A DNA stretch of 64,000 nt from Harmonia axyridis (GCF_914767665.1 NC_059508.1:2356001-2420000); one strand, 5' to 3'. Positions 24,593 to 37,039 are shown, counted from the first letter of the stretch. Numbers and translations: made by a program. The notes: a model not told the origin generated them from the sequence alone.

Positions 24593-24690
24593 GTGTGTTT
24601 GCGGCACTCGCCTTTCAGGCTCGTGCCACAAACTTCCACACTCGCGAGAAAAGTTGGACTTTCCCCACTTGTTGCACAATATACTATTTC
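24593..24690. repeat. Short palindromic core GCACTCGCCT..GGCTCGTGC
   Basis: The core GGCACTCGCCTTTCAGGCTC followed by GTGCC folds on itself. It closely matches the centre of the hairpin at 25,482-25,610 (GCACTCGCCTGCGGCTCGTG followed by C). Flanks are only weakly paired. Confidence 0.6.
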
Positions 24691-24752
24691 TTGATGCAAT
24701 TAAAGATAATTCCATCAAGAAAACATTTTGAAGCGCATTTTCAGGCATTGAC

Positions 24753-24784
24753 TTCAGTTCACCTTGGAGACAAGGTGAACTGAA
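24753..24784. repeat. Perfect 13-bp hairpin, 6-nt loop
   Basis: TTCAGTTCACCTT pairs exactly with AAGGTGAACTGAA across GGAGAC. Isolated; no function assigned. Confidence 0.8.
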
Positions 24785-25481
24785 ATAAATTTAATTTATC
24801 TACTCCTATTGAATTATAAACTCATTATTCAACTGCTTTTGAGCAATTAATAGTATCTATTAACAAACAGCGTGATTTATAATAACTCACTACTATAACT
24901 CACTATTATAAATCAGAAAATATGGATCTGTGCTTCTATACTTCTCTGCTTCTATTCGATTGACCGAAAGGGAACATTCCATTATTGTTATTGAGGGGAG
25001 GAATGTCCGAGGGAATGTCACTTTTGACGTTTTCAAATTAGGTTGAATTATTGTGAATGTTTTGCTGAAAACGATTAATTCAGATAGTGAAGATGAAATA
25101 TTATAAAGGTATACATTCCCAAAAGACAAACAGCTAATGTTACCATACAGAATTAATTGCCCGAAAAAATATAAAGGAGTTTGAAAAAATTTTCAAGATT
25201 GGTGTAGCAGTAAGATCATTAAGTCATCGTTTACAGGGAATATTTTTTGGTATATTTTAATGCATTTTATAGGAAAATATTAAGGTTTTTCAATAAATTT
25301 CTATGTCTGTACTCTGTACTGGATTCGAGCTAGCCGAAGCTAGTTCGATTGTGATTGGTAGCACTAAGTTTCCATCTCTCTTGTACGGGATCGAGCACAT
25401 TATGTTTATTTCCCGTTCCTTCTGTCTTTATTCTAAGTCTGTATTTTTTCTTAGTATTTATTGATATAGTCGTAGATAAAG
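24785..25481. other. No supported gene
   Basis: AT-rich. The only local pattern is a repeated AACTCACTA(C/T)TATAA at about 24,882-24,913. Confidence 0.45.
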
Positions 25482-25610
25482 TATAGTATTCAACTTGCGG
25501 TAATGGTCATAACTCACTTGATGAATTACAGCACTCGCCTGCGGCTCGTGCTGCAAACATCATCTGCGTGAGTTATGACCTACATTACCGCTCGTTGAAT
25601 AATATACTAT
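25482..25610. repeat. Long imperfect hairpin element (family S, copy 3)
   Basis: Both arms carry, in mirrored order: TATAGTAT / ATATACTA; TTCAACTTGCGGTAATG / CATTACCGCTCGTTGAA; GTCATAACTCAC / GTGAGTTATGAC; and GCACTCGCC / GGCTCGTGC. Arms are about 60 bp with small indels, which implies compensating or slow decay. No coding potential. Confidence 0.85.
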
Positions 25611-26089
25611 TAAATGAATGATGCTTATTCTTCAATGCTTATTCTTTATTTTATCGAGCAATTATCAGTATTTTTTTAAGAAATATAAGTATGAGCTATC
25701 GATAATTGGAAATCGAAATATACCACGTCATTTGGATGTGCTTGGTTTATTGGTCATTGACTATATTGACAAAATGAAACCATCAACAGTGAATTGATCA
25801 ATAGATAACATTACTGCAGCGATTGAGTGAAAAAAATTGAGAAAAACGTTATTTCTGATTATGACAACTTAGTTGTTCAAATGTGTGTCGAATGCTAATA
25901 AAAATTTTATATTGTCAAGAGGGTAGTTACTTAAGTTCTCAAATCCATATCTCATTCAAATTAATAGAGTTGTTTTCTTTCACGTGCCAAATACGCAGAT
26001 CCCACCCTGCAAACTTGAATCAGAAAAAAAATCACCTTGGAAAATCCAGTACAACAACAAATTTCGCCGCCCATAAATGAACGAGGCAA

Positions 26090-26560
26090 ATATTGACACC
26101 GTAAAACAAGACAAGCCGCCTGTCCGCCACTTAACAGATTCTTCGAACACGTCCGTATAAAAGTTGAAAAGCGATGACTCACTCATATTCCATGAACAGC
26201 GTGGAAAATGGTAAAGTGTGCCGCCTAAGCTGCTCAATGTTGAGACAAAGGATAATCGATAACGGGGTTAACCTCTTGAAAGTCATTGGGGAGCGCGCTG
26301 GAACACATGGAGCGTTCGAATTGTTTCTCAATGCCGTGGAAGAATTTATAGGCCTTCATTTCCACAGAACGGCGGATGAGAAGTGTCCTTGACTAGGAAG
26401 GTGATTGTCTTTTTCCTGAATTATTAGCTGAAATATTTACGCTTTATTCGGATGCCGAAATTGGGTTTTGTTGTTCCACGGACCGCCGATCGGTGCTCCC
26501 ACAAGGGCGGCGTGTGTGGGGCGCCATAGCCGGTCAGAGAAACCTAATCGAATATTAGTA
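26090..26560. other. CG-richer single-copy stretch
   Basis: Richer in CG than its surroundings (CCGCCTGTCCGCC, CGGACCGCCGATCGG, GGGCGGCG) and without TE motifs. An open frame of 72 codons at 26,174-26,392 lies opposite other frames and has no family motif. Regulatory sequence or an unrecognised exon is possible; 25,611-26,089 upstream shows nothing. Confidence 0.3.
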
Positions 26561-26623
26561 TAAACGTCCATTACGTCAGACTAACATTATTCATTATTTC
26601 ACCTATCTTGATGATAATCTACA

Positions 26624-27638
26624 TAGGCGTACAACTTTGCTTCCACCGTTTTTTAGACCGGAAGTTCTGGTCAGCCAGGACGTGTGCCATTGATCGAAAC
26701 AAGTGAAAGTCTGAGGGACCAACGTCTGAAGAATACGGCGGATAGGGTAAGACTTCCCATTTCAACGTTTCCAAGTATGTCTTGACTAGTTTCGCAACAT
26801 GTCATACTGTACAATCACTTTATTATTTCTCTTGTTGTATTGCGGCCGTTTGTCCTTCGATGCTCGGCTCGAACGCATTAATTGCGAACAATAACGATCA
26901 CCTTTGATTGTTTTAGTCGGTTTTAAAACTCATAAAACACTACGCCGAGCTAGTCCCACCAAATACTGGAACCGTGAATATTCGGTTTGGCCGTCGACAT
27001 GGAATCATGGTCGGGATATCCCCGTGATTTTCTGCGCTTGGGATTATTGTAATGAACTCATTTTTCGTTCTCCCATCACAATGCGATGCAGAAACCTCTT
27101 TCATTTTTGCCTTGGAAGCACCTATTCACAAGCAAACAAACGCCATTCAATACCTCTCGGCTTCAACTCGTACGGCAACCAATTTCCTTGTTTCTGAATC
27201 ATTCCCATGACTTTCAGGTGTTTCGAAATGGCTTGTTGCGTCACTCCCAATGATCCTGCCAATTCTTGTTGCGTTTGACACGAGTCTTCATCAAGTAATG
27301 TCTCCAATTCTGCATCTTCGAAAACTTTCTCTCTTTCACCGCCATGCTGGTCACCGACGTCAAAATCGCCGTTCTTGAAGCGTTGAAACCACGTACTTTC
27401 ACTAATAGCGGCCTCACCATAGGTATTTGTGAGCATTCCATGAGCCGCAGCCCCAGATTTCTTCATATTGAAGCAAAAAATTGAAACCTTCCGCAAATGA
27501 CGAGAATTTGGCTCATAAGCTGATTTGCTTGATCGGGAATAACTTTATGATGCAGACACAAATCGACTAATATCTCGATGGCGTTATATTTACAAATACC
27601 TAAGCTTATTGTACAACATCTACGATATTGTACACCAA
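26624..27638 (-). mobile_element. Family A mariner, decayed (copy A3)
   Basis: Left end TAGGCGTACAACTTTGCTTC; the right end keeps only the last bases (TTGTACACCAA) after a deletion of the subterminal region. On the minus strand, 27,496-27,122 gives the N-terminal half (FCFNMKKSGAAAHGML, TWFQRFKNGDFDV, EDAELETLLDEDSCQTQQELAGSLGVTQ, NWLPYELKP). The remaining catalytic region toward 26,700 is broken by deletions and stops. Non-autonomous. Confidence 0.92.
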
Positions 27639-27779
27639 TATATGTGTGTTTAACAGAAATCCATTATTTTTGCATAAAAAACAAAGCTTTAATTACCATA
27701 GTTAGAAAGATCGGATTTAGGTCAGTAATGCGCCGTTTATTTGATATTTTGTTTCCATTTTGAAGGTTATATCATTATG

Positions 27780-28320
27780 CTTTTCTCGTAGAAGCTCTAG
27801 TCCCTATTGGCAAAACATTGAGACTGTCGATTTTCACAAGATGGTAATCACTTGGTGCCAGGTATGGACTATAAGGTGGATGCATAAGAACCTCCCAACC
27901 TTCTCCCGGAACTTCTTTCTAGCTACTTTCGATGTGTGTAGCCTAGCGTTGTCCTGATGGAACACAATTCCTCTCCCAGTAACCAAAGCTGGTTGCTTCG
28001 GAGCGATTGCATCCTTCAGATAATCCAATTGTTGACAGTACAGTTCCGAGTTAAGAGCCGTCCCGTAGTGGAGCAGGTCAAAGTAGATGATTTCCTGTCA
28101 ATCCCACCAAATACACAGCAAAACATTCCTGGCCGTCAATCCTAACTTGGTCATCGTTTCCAACGGCTCACTGCATTTCGACCACGATCGTTTTCGCTTG
28201 ACGTTTTCGTAAGTGATCCTTTTTATCAGAAGTTACAAACCGCTTCGAAAATGGGTCGATTTCGTTGCAATTCAGCAGAGATCCGCAGAAGGAAATTTAG
28301 TCCATGAGGTTTTTGCAACC
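27780..28320 (-). mobile_element. Mariner family F fragment (catalytic region)
   Basis: The minus-strand reading contains a segment with the second catalytic Asp (VFHQDNARLHTS, about 27,940), TGRG just before it, and a frameshifted remnant of the following PPYSPxLAPSDYH stretch. Upstream come degraded RIDGQE and EMQ*AVGND motifs that match 52,090-52,170 of copy F2. Compared with F2 it covers the middle of the protein that F2 lacks. Ends were not identified. It resembles mellifera-type mariners (from memory). Confidence 0.8.
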
Positions 28321-29414
28321 AAGTCTTAATGAATACATGGAAATTAAATTTGGTGCCAGCCGTGGCACACCCTGTAGTAACCTCAAGCTTTTTTTTAATG
28401 AATCATGTGCTTTCGTTGAATTCTTTTTCACGGTTGGATAGAAAGTCATATTGTAAGAATAAGTTTTATTGCTTGACTAAAATACCAGTTAAGAAAATTT
28501 GCGGTTTCTTTTCATAATATAAAAATTGATAATTCGGAAAAAAATATTTAAGCCGTTAGCCGAAAATCAGACTAAAAAGTTCAGAAAAGTTTAATAGCAG
28601 CACGTCATTTTATAAAAGCACGAACTGTCGACCCACGATGAAAACTCATGTGCCGCCTCTGGCTTCTGGTTTTGATGTCGACTCGTTTTGGAATGATCAA
28701 TCATTCTAAATTACAGACGCTGATTTTCACCCTTGGAACTTATTGCTGCGAATGGCAGTGTCAGATTGATGCTCGAGCCAGAGTTTTCCCGTGACGATTT
28801 AGAAATGGAATGAATGTTTCCCGTTTACTCCGATTATCCTCCTGGATTTATCAATGTTTACTAATGAATTCGGTCAGAACGATTTTCGTCAACCCCTCCT
28901 TTCCACTTATACCCTTCTAATTATAGAAAATAGGCTTGGTTAGTTTGCATTTCCTAATCGATGGCACGTGAACTCGAGAATATTCATGATATTGTGAACA
29001 TTTGCCTCGCTTTGACTACAACCACACATCATTAAAAAAAGAAGAGGTTGCTGGAAAACTTTGTTTCACATTTACGAGTCAGTTCATACTATTTCAAATA
29101 TTCGAAATTCATTCCTCGCATATCTCTTGATGAAACATACTTTCAATATTAATAAAAGAAAATAAATAAAAACACTTGGCTATACGTTTCACAATTTACT
29201 ATTTCAAATAGTTGATCGGATATTGAACGTTGAAACAAAAAGGTCGCTGAAGTTTCTGCTAGAAGATTGCTACCCCACATTCATGAAACTATTGTAACTG
29301 TTACTGATTAGTATAACGACCTTAAGGTCTATTGTAAGCTGTTCTCACCATAGCATCATCTTCAGCTTGCCTCTTAGACCCAGGGGGCAAGCTAGATCTA
29401 GGAGTACATTAAGT
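28321..29414. other. No supported gene
   Basis: AT-rich spacer with short open frames only; no repeat partner seen. Confidence 0.45.
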
Positions 29415-29450
29415 CAAGGGCGTAGAAATGGGGGGGTACTGGGGGTAATT
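29412..29450 (+). mobile_element. Possible hAT-like terminus
   Basis: CAAGGGCGTAGAAATGGGGG resembles the CA(G/A)GGGCG start typical of many hAT elements. No matching opposite end or 8-bp duplication was located, so this rests on one short motif. Confidence 0.3.
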
Positions 29451-29569
29451 GATTCTTTTTTGATGAACCGTTGGTTGTCAAAAAAATGTAAAGAAACTCT
29501 GGTCCAGTACTAAACTTTCTGGTTTGTTATAGTTTTATCGGATCTGCTATCGATTTCGATTTTGCATTA

Positions 29570-29715
29570 AGTATCTAGGATGGCTTTAAAGAAGTTGCTT
29601 CCACACTCCAACAAATTTCTCATCCTAAGAATTTTTTGCATTTGCAATGGCGGGTCATTCTGTGACCAGGTGATCAGGAGTTTCTTCCTCCTTCCCACAG
29701 AATCTGCACTCGTCA
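29570..29715 (-). mobile_element. LINE C-terminal fragment (family G, copy G3)
   Basis: Complementary to the zinc-knuckle tail seen at 52,620-52,740 and 54,330-54,430. On the minus strand, nucleotides encode a frameshifted CRFCGxEEETPDHLVTEC. Plus-strand landmarks shared with 54.4 kb are GGTGATCxGGAGTTTCTTCC and CCCACAGAATCTGCACTC. Short 5'- and 3'-truncated scrap. Confidence 0.8.
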
Positions 29716-31325
29716 GTCTCAAAATCAATAAAAAGTGAGAGACAAATATTCTTAAATATTTCACAATCTATAAATAAATTTTGCCAATAACTTAAGATCA
29801 AACAAGCATTTTTCTTTTTCAAAAACTTAAATTACTACTTCCAGACATCCGTGTTTTGTGAAAGAAAGATATGAACAAGAATGCTCAGCAACTATAGAAA
29901 ACGTTTCTTGAAGTTCTAATAATTAGATTATATCTTGTCGAGGCAATATTAAGCGCTCATTACTATTAGAAATGTTTATATCTTTCACCGTTGATCATTA
30001 GTTGTTTGACAGTTCTTTGAAATATTTTCTTCAGGTTCATGAGACATTGGAAGACGAAACTCTCGTTTACTTTTATTGACAAGGGCTAGATGTCATCAGG
30101 TGTCTTGAAAAACCCAACGTTATATCCCAACGCTCCATATGATATGAACAAAAATGTTTGTACTCGAAATGAAAAAAAGAAAAGGTTTCTAGGCATGCAG
30201 GAGAGCATTCAATATAGCTTCGTATTATGTTCGAGATGGGGTGGCAGCTTTATGGCTTGGAGAAAGATCACCAGGCATCCATTCAATTCTGTAGAAGGCA
30301 AAAGGCGTGAAAATATCTGGAAGTATGCAATGACAATGCCAGAGGGGGGACGAAAGTGGAAGCGTAATAACGGCAACGAAGATTGCTTTCACAGTAGTAA
30401 ATATGAAATCCCACAAAGCGATCCAGGAATGCCAACATTAGGGTTTCAAGAATGAAGACGTCCAAAATCGATATATGTATAAAAAAAAGAGGGAACCTTT
30501 TTTGATGGCGAATATTACGCATAATCGGATGGTGGTGGCTTGTTATAACTGCAGAATGGTCATCTCACCCTTCCCCCTTTCGTTTGGAGACGTGATTTTC
30601 CACTGGGGCTTTTTTCGAGAAGAAAACGTCAATGTGATGCAAATTGGCGGATGCGTCAGTTATGTATATTGGATGTGAATTCATCAGCACATGAATGGAT
30701 CTAATTCTCACAGAAGGCTGTTGCTCTATTTTTTGACATACTCTCAGATTAGTAATTTTGAAAATGAAATACTTTTGAGAAAATTCAAAATGATTTTCAC
30801 AAAAGGAAAATGTTGGATCAATAATTGAAACAAACTCTTTCGGATATTTTACTTGATTGCTTTCGAATAAATAGATCAAATTGTATCATCAGTCTTAAGT
30901 AGGAGCTAGACATCCAAATGATAAATCGTTGAAACTGTTCCATTTAATCACGTTAGAATTATAACTGACCATTGATCTTAGACAACTTTAGTCATTTATA
31001 CTCCAGACAATAGCGCTCTACCCCCCGGTGTATCTCTTCCAGTTTACAGCTCAATAATTGAAGAAAATATCTGTCTTCTCTCGAAATATGCGATGATAAA
31101 TATTCTTGAAGTAGCCTCATTGCTTACTCTCTCATGTATAATACTGCTCAGCGAACATTTTATTTAAAAAATATCTTTAACTGAATTCATTCCTGGAAAA
31201 CGTCAGATTACATTCTCAAAGGTTCATTATATATTTTTCTATTCCGCATGCTGTACAGCGAATTCTCATCTAATTCTCCAGTGAAATTGAAGTGGATGAA
31301 AGCTTTCAATTATACTAACATACAC
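29716..31325. other. Interval with one motif-free open frame
   Basis: A plus-strand frame of 121 codons lies at 30,090-30,455. It has no recognisable domain, and two antisense frames overlap it. No other support was found, so it is not called as a gene. Confidence 0.4.
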
Positions 31326-31365
31326 AAGGGTGAATCCAGGATTTTGCCAAGGGGTGGAACGTAAA
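31326..31365 (+). mobile_element. Possible hAT-like terminus
   Basis: CAAGGGTGAATCCAGGATTT continuing TTGCCAAGGGG looks like the 'CAGGGGCGGATCCAGGATTTTG' type of hAT end known from many animals. No partner end was found downstream, so it is probably a solo or deleted element. Confidence 0.4.
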
Positions 31366-31459
31366 GCATATTTATGTTACAACGAAAACTCTGCAAATGT
31401 GGTCAAGCAAGGTGGGAGAGCTCTCAAAAACCCTCATCATATTATGCAATATAATACAT

Positions 31460-32296
31460 TTCCCTCAAGGAAATCCTCAAAAGCTCATTGTTGATGATTG
31501 ATTCCGACAAAAACGTGTCATTTCCTCTGAAAAACCCTATAGATAAATCATGTTAGCACCATCCAATATATCCTTCCTAAAAAAGGTGTTTCGTATAGAA
31601 AATGTGAAATCCCGAAAAAGCTGTATTCTTTTTATACGTTATTTTCTCGTCAAATTCCAGTATGTTATCCGGCCATATCGCTCAGCTAGATCCAGACTAT
31701 TCATCGAATGATTCCAGTGAATATATTTACGAAGAAAATTGCCTTTTTATCGCCCGGTTCTCAGCGTAGAGTAGAAAGCCTACTGCGAGAAGATTATCAA
31801 CACTTTTATCGACTATAAAACGACTGCAGGCGATAGACTATGTGTTCCCATCTCTCTCTCCCTCATCCCTATTAAGTATTAAACACGAATGCATCAACGA
31901 AAATTAGACTGGCATTGGGGATGCAGTACACAAGCTGTAGTGGACAAGGAGGAAAACGATTGGGGTGAAAGTTTAACCACAGTTATTCGCATGGATAGTG
32001 AGGAACCGATGCAGAACAGCGAATTTTCCATCCCCTCGTAATAGGACATATTAGTGATGTTAGAATGTATGGTAATCTTTTTTCGATGTTCAAATCTTGA
32101 GATCAGACTACTTTATTTGAAAGTAAATGCTTTTATTGAGACAACAAATACTTCGTTCTTCAATCATGAGTGTGGGTTTTCATTTCAACCCATGATTTAT
32201 CAAAATTTATTTTGACTTTTGACTCATTGAATTTTCCAGAAATAAATGTTGAGAAACTCATTTAATTACCTGAAAGAAGGTTAAACAAAAAATAGG
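31460..32296. other. No supported gene
   Basis: AT-rich; includes a CTCTCTCTCCCTC tract at about 31,852. Nothing else. Confidence 0.45.
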
Positions 32297-32740
32297 TATA
32301 AATCTTTTGAGCCTCGACCATTCATGCACCAGTTACTTCTTTCAAGTTCACATAACTGTAGGTCTATACATAACTGTATATAGGTATATACAGGGTGGGC
32401 CACGATTCATTGTACCTTGAATTTTTAAGGAAAACGGAAGGTACGATTTTATTGAAAATATGTTTTTTTGTGTAGGCATCACAGATCTGAAATATTTTCA
32501 GCGCTCCGGTGTTGCCGCTCATATCAAAAAATACTAAAAATTCGATAGTTCGAATAAAATGTATATTATTCCTTTTTCGGTTTGCCGTAGCCTCTAGATT
32601 ATATATGTATCAACTTCCTTGTCCCTATCTTAAGCGATTTTCGAGTTATTGATTGTTTTACTTTTTTGAATAATGAAAATAATGAAAATAACGAAATTCA
32701 TAGGAGGTTTGATCGAATTTTTTGCATAGTATTCTCAAAC
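32297..32740. repeat. Dispersed repeat plus TACAGGGTGGGCC-type terminus
   Basis: 32,297-32,430 matches the diverged fragment at 15,385-15,475. Inside it, TATATACAGGGTGGGCCACG at about 32,388 is the end of another small element inserted in the repeat. The following 0.3 kb is AT-rich and ends at the left border of mariner A4. Confidence 0.55.
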
Positions 32741-32742
32741 TA

Positions 32743-33673
32743 TTAGGCGGACAACTTTGCTTCCGCCATTTTGCAATAGATGGCTGTAGCGGTAAGTGGT
32801 AGTCGAAATAAATAAATCGTAGATGTCATTCAATACGCTAAGTTATTTGTTAACATAACGCCATCAAAATATTATTCGATTTGTGCCTGCATTATAAACT
32901 TATTCTCTATTAAACATATCAGCTTACGAGCCAAATTCCCGTAATTTGCGGAAGGTTTCAATTTTCTGCTTTAATATGACATCCGCGGTTGAAGAACAAC
33001 GAATGCTCTCAAATACCTATGACTATTAGTCAAAGAATTTTCCGATAGGTTTCAACCCTTCAAAAACGGTGGTCGAAGACCAGCATGGTGGTGGAAGAGA
33101 GAAGGTTTTCGAAGATGCAGAATTGTAGGCATTACTAAATGTCAAACCCAACAAGAATTGGCACGATATTTGGGAGTGACGCAACAAGCCATTTCAACGC
33201 CTGAAAGTCATGAGAATGATTCAGAAACAAGGAAATTGGGTGCCGTACGAGTTGAAGACGAGAGATGTTGAACGGCGTTTGTTTGTTTGTAGACACCTGA
33301 TTTCAAGGTAAAGAAGGAAGGGATTTCTGCATCTCATTGTAACTGGAAACGGAAAATTGGTTCATTACGATAATTCCAAGCGCAGAAAAGCATGGGGATA
33401 TCCCGGTCATGTTTCCCCCGTCGACGGCCAAACCGAATACACGGTTCCAAGGTCATGCTCAGTATTCGGTGGGACCAGCTCAGGGTTGTGTATTATGAGT
33501 TGTTGAAACCGACAGAAACAATCACATGTGATCATTAACGAACGCAATTTATGCGTTTGAGCCGAGCATTGAAAGACAAACGGTCGCTATACAGCGAGCG
33601 ACATGATAAAGTGATTTTACAGCATGACAATTCCCGACCCCGTATTTCGAAAGTGGTCAAGACATACTTGGAA
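32743..33673 (+). mobile_element. Family A mariner, 3'-truncated (copy A4)
   Basis: Left end TTAGGCGGACAACTTTGCTT, then the family leader (CAATAGATGGCTGTAGCGG). The plus-strand transposase relic runs through FQRFQPF/KNGG, EDAEL, NWVPYELK and a core with frameshifts. It ends with LMRLSRALKDKRSLYSERHD, and the second catalytic Asp in ILQHDNSRP at about 33,620-33,640. It stops at GACATACTTGGA, so the third catalytic position and the right TIR are gone. The adjoining frame to 33,787 is unrelated sequence. Confidence 0.92.
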
Positions 33674-34878
33674 TTGCCATTCGTTGATCATAATCATTGC
33701 TTGAATGTTCAATTGATATCTGAAGTGCAAGAAGCTTTCTACAGTTCATCAAATAGATTTTTTAAGTGTTTTTCAGAGACAAATTGATGAATGCGCTGGT
33801 TCAAAATTTCGTGTTGGAAATAGTCAAAGCGTCCGAAAATTTAGTATCTCATTTTGTCAGAATGAATAATATCATATTCTTGTCGCGCGAATTGATCGCG
33901 ATATTTGAAATATATTCAAGAGAAATTAAATTAAACCAAATTGTTAGTTTTATCCGTTGTACTAACTGGGTAATTTTACTGAGTTTCTCAAGAAATTTTT
34001 TCATTCGAATCCTATCAGTTTCAGTTATTTATGGACATTGATAACCTTCTCACCATTACCCTGAGGGAAATATTTGATATAATGTTCTTTTCTCGAATTT
34101 TCAAATGGTCACTTTCAACTTATAGAATATATATTCGAAAAAGGAGTGAAAACGAAAGAATTTTTCCGGAAACTCTAATCATATAGATCCGATTGTCCGG
34201 GATCCAATCAGTCTTCAATTGAAGGATCAAGACATTATCTAACGGATTGAAACCCAGTTCACAGAATAAAAGCGTACCGACGACGAACAAAGCCCCGAAG
34301 AACAAAAAAATAAGGAACCTAATTATGAATTTCAAAAGATCTCCGAAGGTATTAGGGACTAGTCCTATTACTTGAAAGATTTTCGATTAAGGTCGGGACC
34401 CATGATGAGATCTCTATTGAAAGGATTTCTCCGTGTCCCTACGTTTAGTAGCTGATGATATTTTCTCCATTTGCCACTCTTTTCAATCCGAAAGCTGAAG
34501 GAAATGTCCCCGATGCGTCATACGTAAGGGGAGGATTATGTGGGACTTGGGGAGGGGTTGCTTGCTACATCTTGTTGCCCCGGTACAAGAAGGGTGACTA
34601 AGACATTGAAGACTTTTTTACATGACGTGTATTCTGATGTAGGGTAACTTTGATTGCGTTGGGGGTTGGAAGCCGAATAACAAGGGTTATTAATAAATAG
34701 TTCGATAGTAATTATCAGGTCAGTTTGTAGATGACTTGATTGTCTCCATCGTTTTAAGTTTGGATGTTGTTTTTTGACGATCGTATCATTGATGATCAGA
34801 TGAACAAATTGTTTTTGCACCACAGAATATATTCTTCAGATTTCACTGAAACATTTGGATTTTCCAATTACTGTTTAA
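33674..34878. other. No supported gene
   Basis: Contains a minus-strand frame at 34,335-34,120 that begins with a hydrophobic stretch (MKFIIRFLIFLFFGALFVVG), signal-peptide-like. It has no family match and no splice context that I trust, so it is left unannotated. Confidence 0.4.
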
Positions 34879-36890
34879 TTACTGCACAAATTTTCTACGT
34901 AAAAGTGAAGTTTTCAAGAACTTGGATACCTGTAAGTGATTTGAAGTGACTTTTAACAATGAATTATCAAAAATATTGAATCTATAATTATTTCAACATT
35001 ACTTTGTAACTGTCTGCGCGAAAATTTGAAGTACACGTCTCCGTTTAGTTTCTAGTGGTGTTTCCGAATATTATAACAGGCTTTAAAAATTCCGATGTAC
35101 AGGGTGTTGTTTCGAGGATTCAAACGATTCATAATTTTTTGTTAACCCGGACCTGGATTTTCAAGGCGGTTATTGCATGATGTTTGTTTTCTCAATAAGG
35201 AACATATTTGCCAAATATGAAGAAAATATACCAGGTGGTTCTTTTGATATGGCCTCAGAAAGAAACGGGAAAAATTCATAAAACACCCTGTATCTCGGTT
35301 AAGAAGACAGTAAGACCCAATAAACGTGGTATCTCCAGAACCGCCTTGGTGCCACCTATGCACCTGTGAATTATTTCCGTTTCCCAATGAAACACCCTGT
35401 ATATAGAGTTCATCGATAAAGTGATTAACAACACAAATCTTGCAATAAATCCTTATTGAAATCATTCTCCAGTGCCGACAAGGATATCTGAGAAGGATAC
35501 CATTCAAACCAATGCTTTCTGTATTCAGCCCTGAATAAATCGAACAATTAAAATTTCCCTGCTTCACTGGAATAATTAGAGCTCTCGATATTTACTTCAG
35601 CATGACTGAACCGATTCGGTAACGACTTTGGGATATTCCAAACGACAACGAAAATCACAACCTTTTCGGTCGAAGATGAAGGGCTGTCAAACACACGATA
35701 TCCGTTTTCCATTGTCGAGCCGAAAATGAACTGATTAAATTTTACCACCAACGTCAACAGCAACCGTAGAATAATCTACTGCTTTCCGGGCAATTTGAAG
35801 TCTCTCGAATATATTCGGTATTCATCTCTGGAAACCGTTGCATGGCTTTTGATAAGATAACATTCCTAATCTATGTGGAATTTGATTATGTCTACCCCAA
35901 TTGATTGATAACTAGTCAGCTGAGGTGCGTTTATACTGACTGAGGTTTATATGGTTGAATAGGTATAATTTGCGCAGAACAAGTTATGAAGGTTTTAGTC
36001 GATATACAGGGTCTTTCACGAGCAACCTCACCCATATTTATACGGGAAACTACTGAACGTATTTTCATGAAATTCAGCACTTATAAGTATTTCACGATGC
36101 TGATGAAATCTAAATAGATGGCGAATTTTGATTCGAATTTGGCGGTTCTGGAGATACCCCATTTATTGGGTCTTACTGTCTTCGTAGCCGAGATACAGGG
36201 TGTTTTATGAATTTTGTCCGTTTCTTTCTGAGGCCATATCAAATGATATACCTGGTATATTTTCTTCATATTTGGCAAATTTGTTCCTAATTGAGAGCCC
36301 AAACTTATCATGCAATAACCGCCTTGAAAATCCAGGTCCGGGTTAACAAAAAATTATGAATCGTTTGAATCCTCGAAACAACACCCTGTACATCGGAATT
36401 TTGAAAATCTGTTTTAATATTCGAAGACACCACTAAAAACTGAACTGAGACGTGTACTTCAAATTTTCGCGCAGACAGTTTTACTGCACAAATTTTCAAC
36501 GTAAAAGTGAAGTTTTTAAGAACTTGGATACCTGAAAGTGGTTTGAAGTGACTTTTAAAAATGAATTATCAAAAATATTGAATCCGTAATTATTTCAACA
36601 TTATTTTGTAATTCATTTATACATTGGTTTACCTTTTTAAACCTGTATACTATTTCAGTTTCTATTTATTGAGAATTGAGTTGTATTAAGTTGATATCGT
36701 TTATTTTGAAACAATTATGAGCAAAAAAATATAATAACAAAATAATTATATATTTAAGAGATACACCCTGTATCTCGACTACGAAGACAGTAAGACCCAA
36801 TAAATGGGGTATCTCCAGAACCGCCTTGGAGCCACCTATGCACCTGTGAAGTATTTCCGTTTCCCAATGAAACACCCTGTATTGTCTATT
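34879..36890. repeat. Nested repeat mosaic: 132-bp direct repeats flanking ~340-bp inverted repeats
   Basis: Bases 34,879-35,010 recur in the same orientation at 36,480-36,611. Immediately inside them, 35,008-35,345 is the inverted partner of 36,141-36,483; the outermost 30 or so bases (CTGTCTGCGCGAAAATTTGA onward) match exactly. Within the inverted arms sit TACAGGGTGTTG / AAACACCCTGTA MITE ends. A third, partial copy of the inner part (ACACCCTGTATCTCG to GAAACACCCTGTA) lies at 36,764-36,886. The inner copies share one half but have different other halves, which points to recombination between MITE copies. No ORF of note. Confidence 0.9.
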
Positions 36891-37039
36891 CCTGGGGTGT
36901 CTCAAACGACTGATACTTCTGGGATCTGTCCTCTCTGCTACTTTTTACTAGTTTTTAATAACTGGGTTTCTACAGTTTATCAGAATTGCATGTGCATATT
37001 TCATATAATGGTCTGCAAATAGAAGTGTAGATTTTATTT

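Noticed and set aside
24391..24783. Overlapping 130- and 96-codon frames on opposite strands
   Set aside because: They cross repeat Q and are not preserved in the 14.4-kb copy.
30090..30455. Plus-strand open frame of 121 codons
   Set aside because: Antisense frames overlap it, no motif is visible, and no splice signals fit.
34120..34335. Minus-strand frame with a signal-peptide-like start
   Set aside because: The hydrophobic start is suggestive, but there is no cysteine pattern, family match or transcript signal; T-rich codons can produce this by chance.
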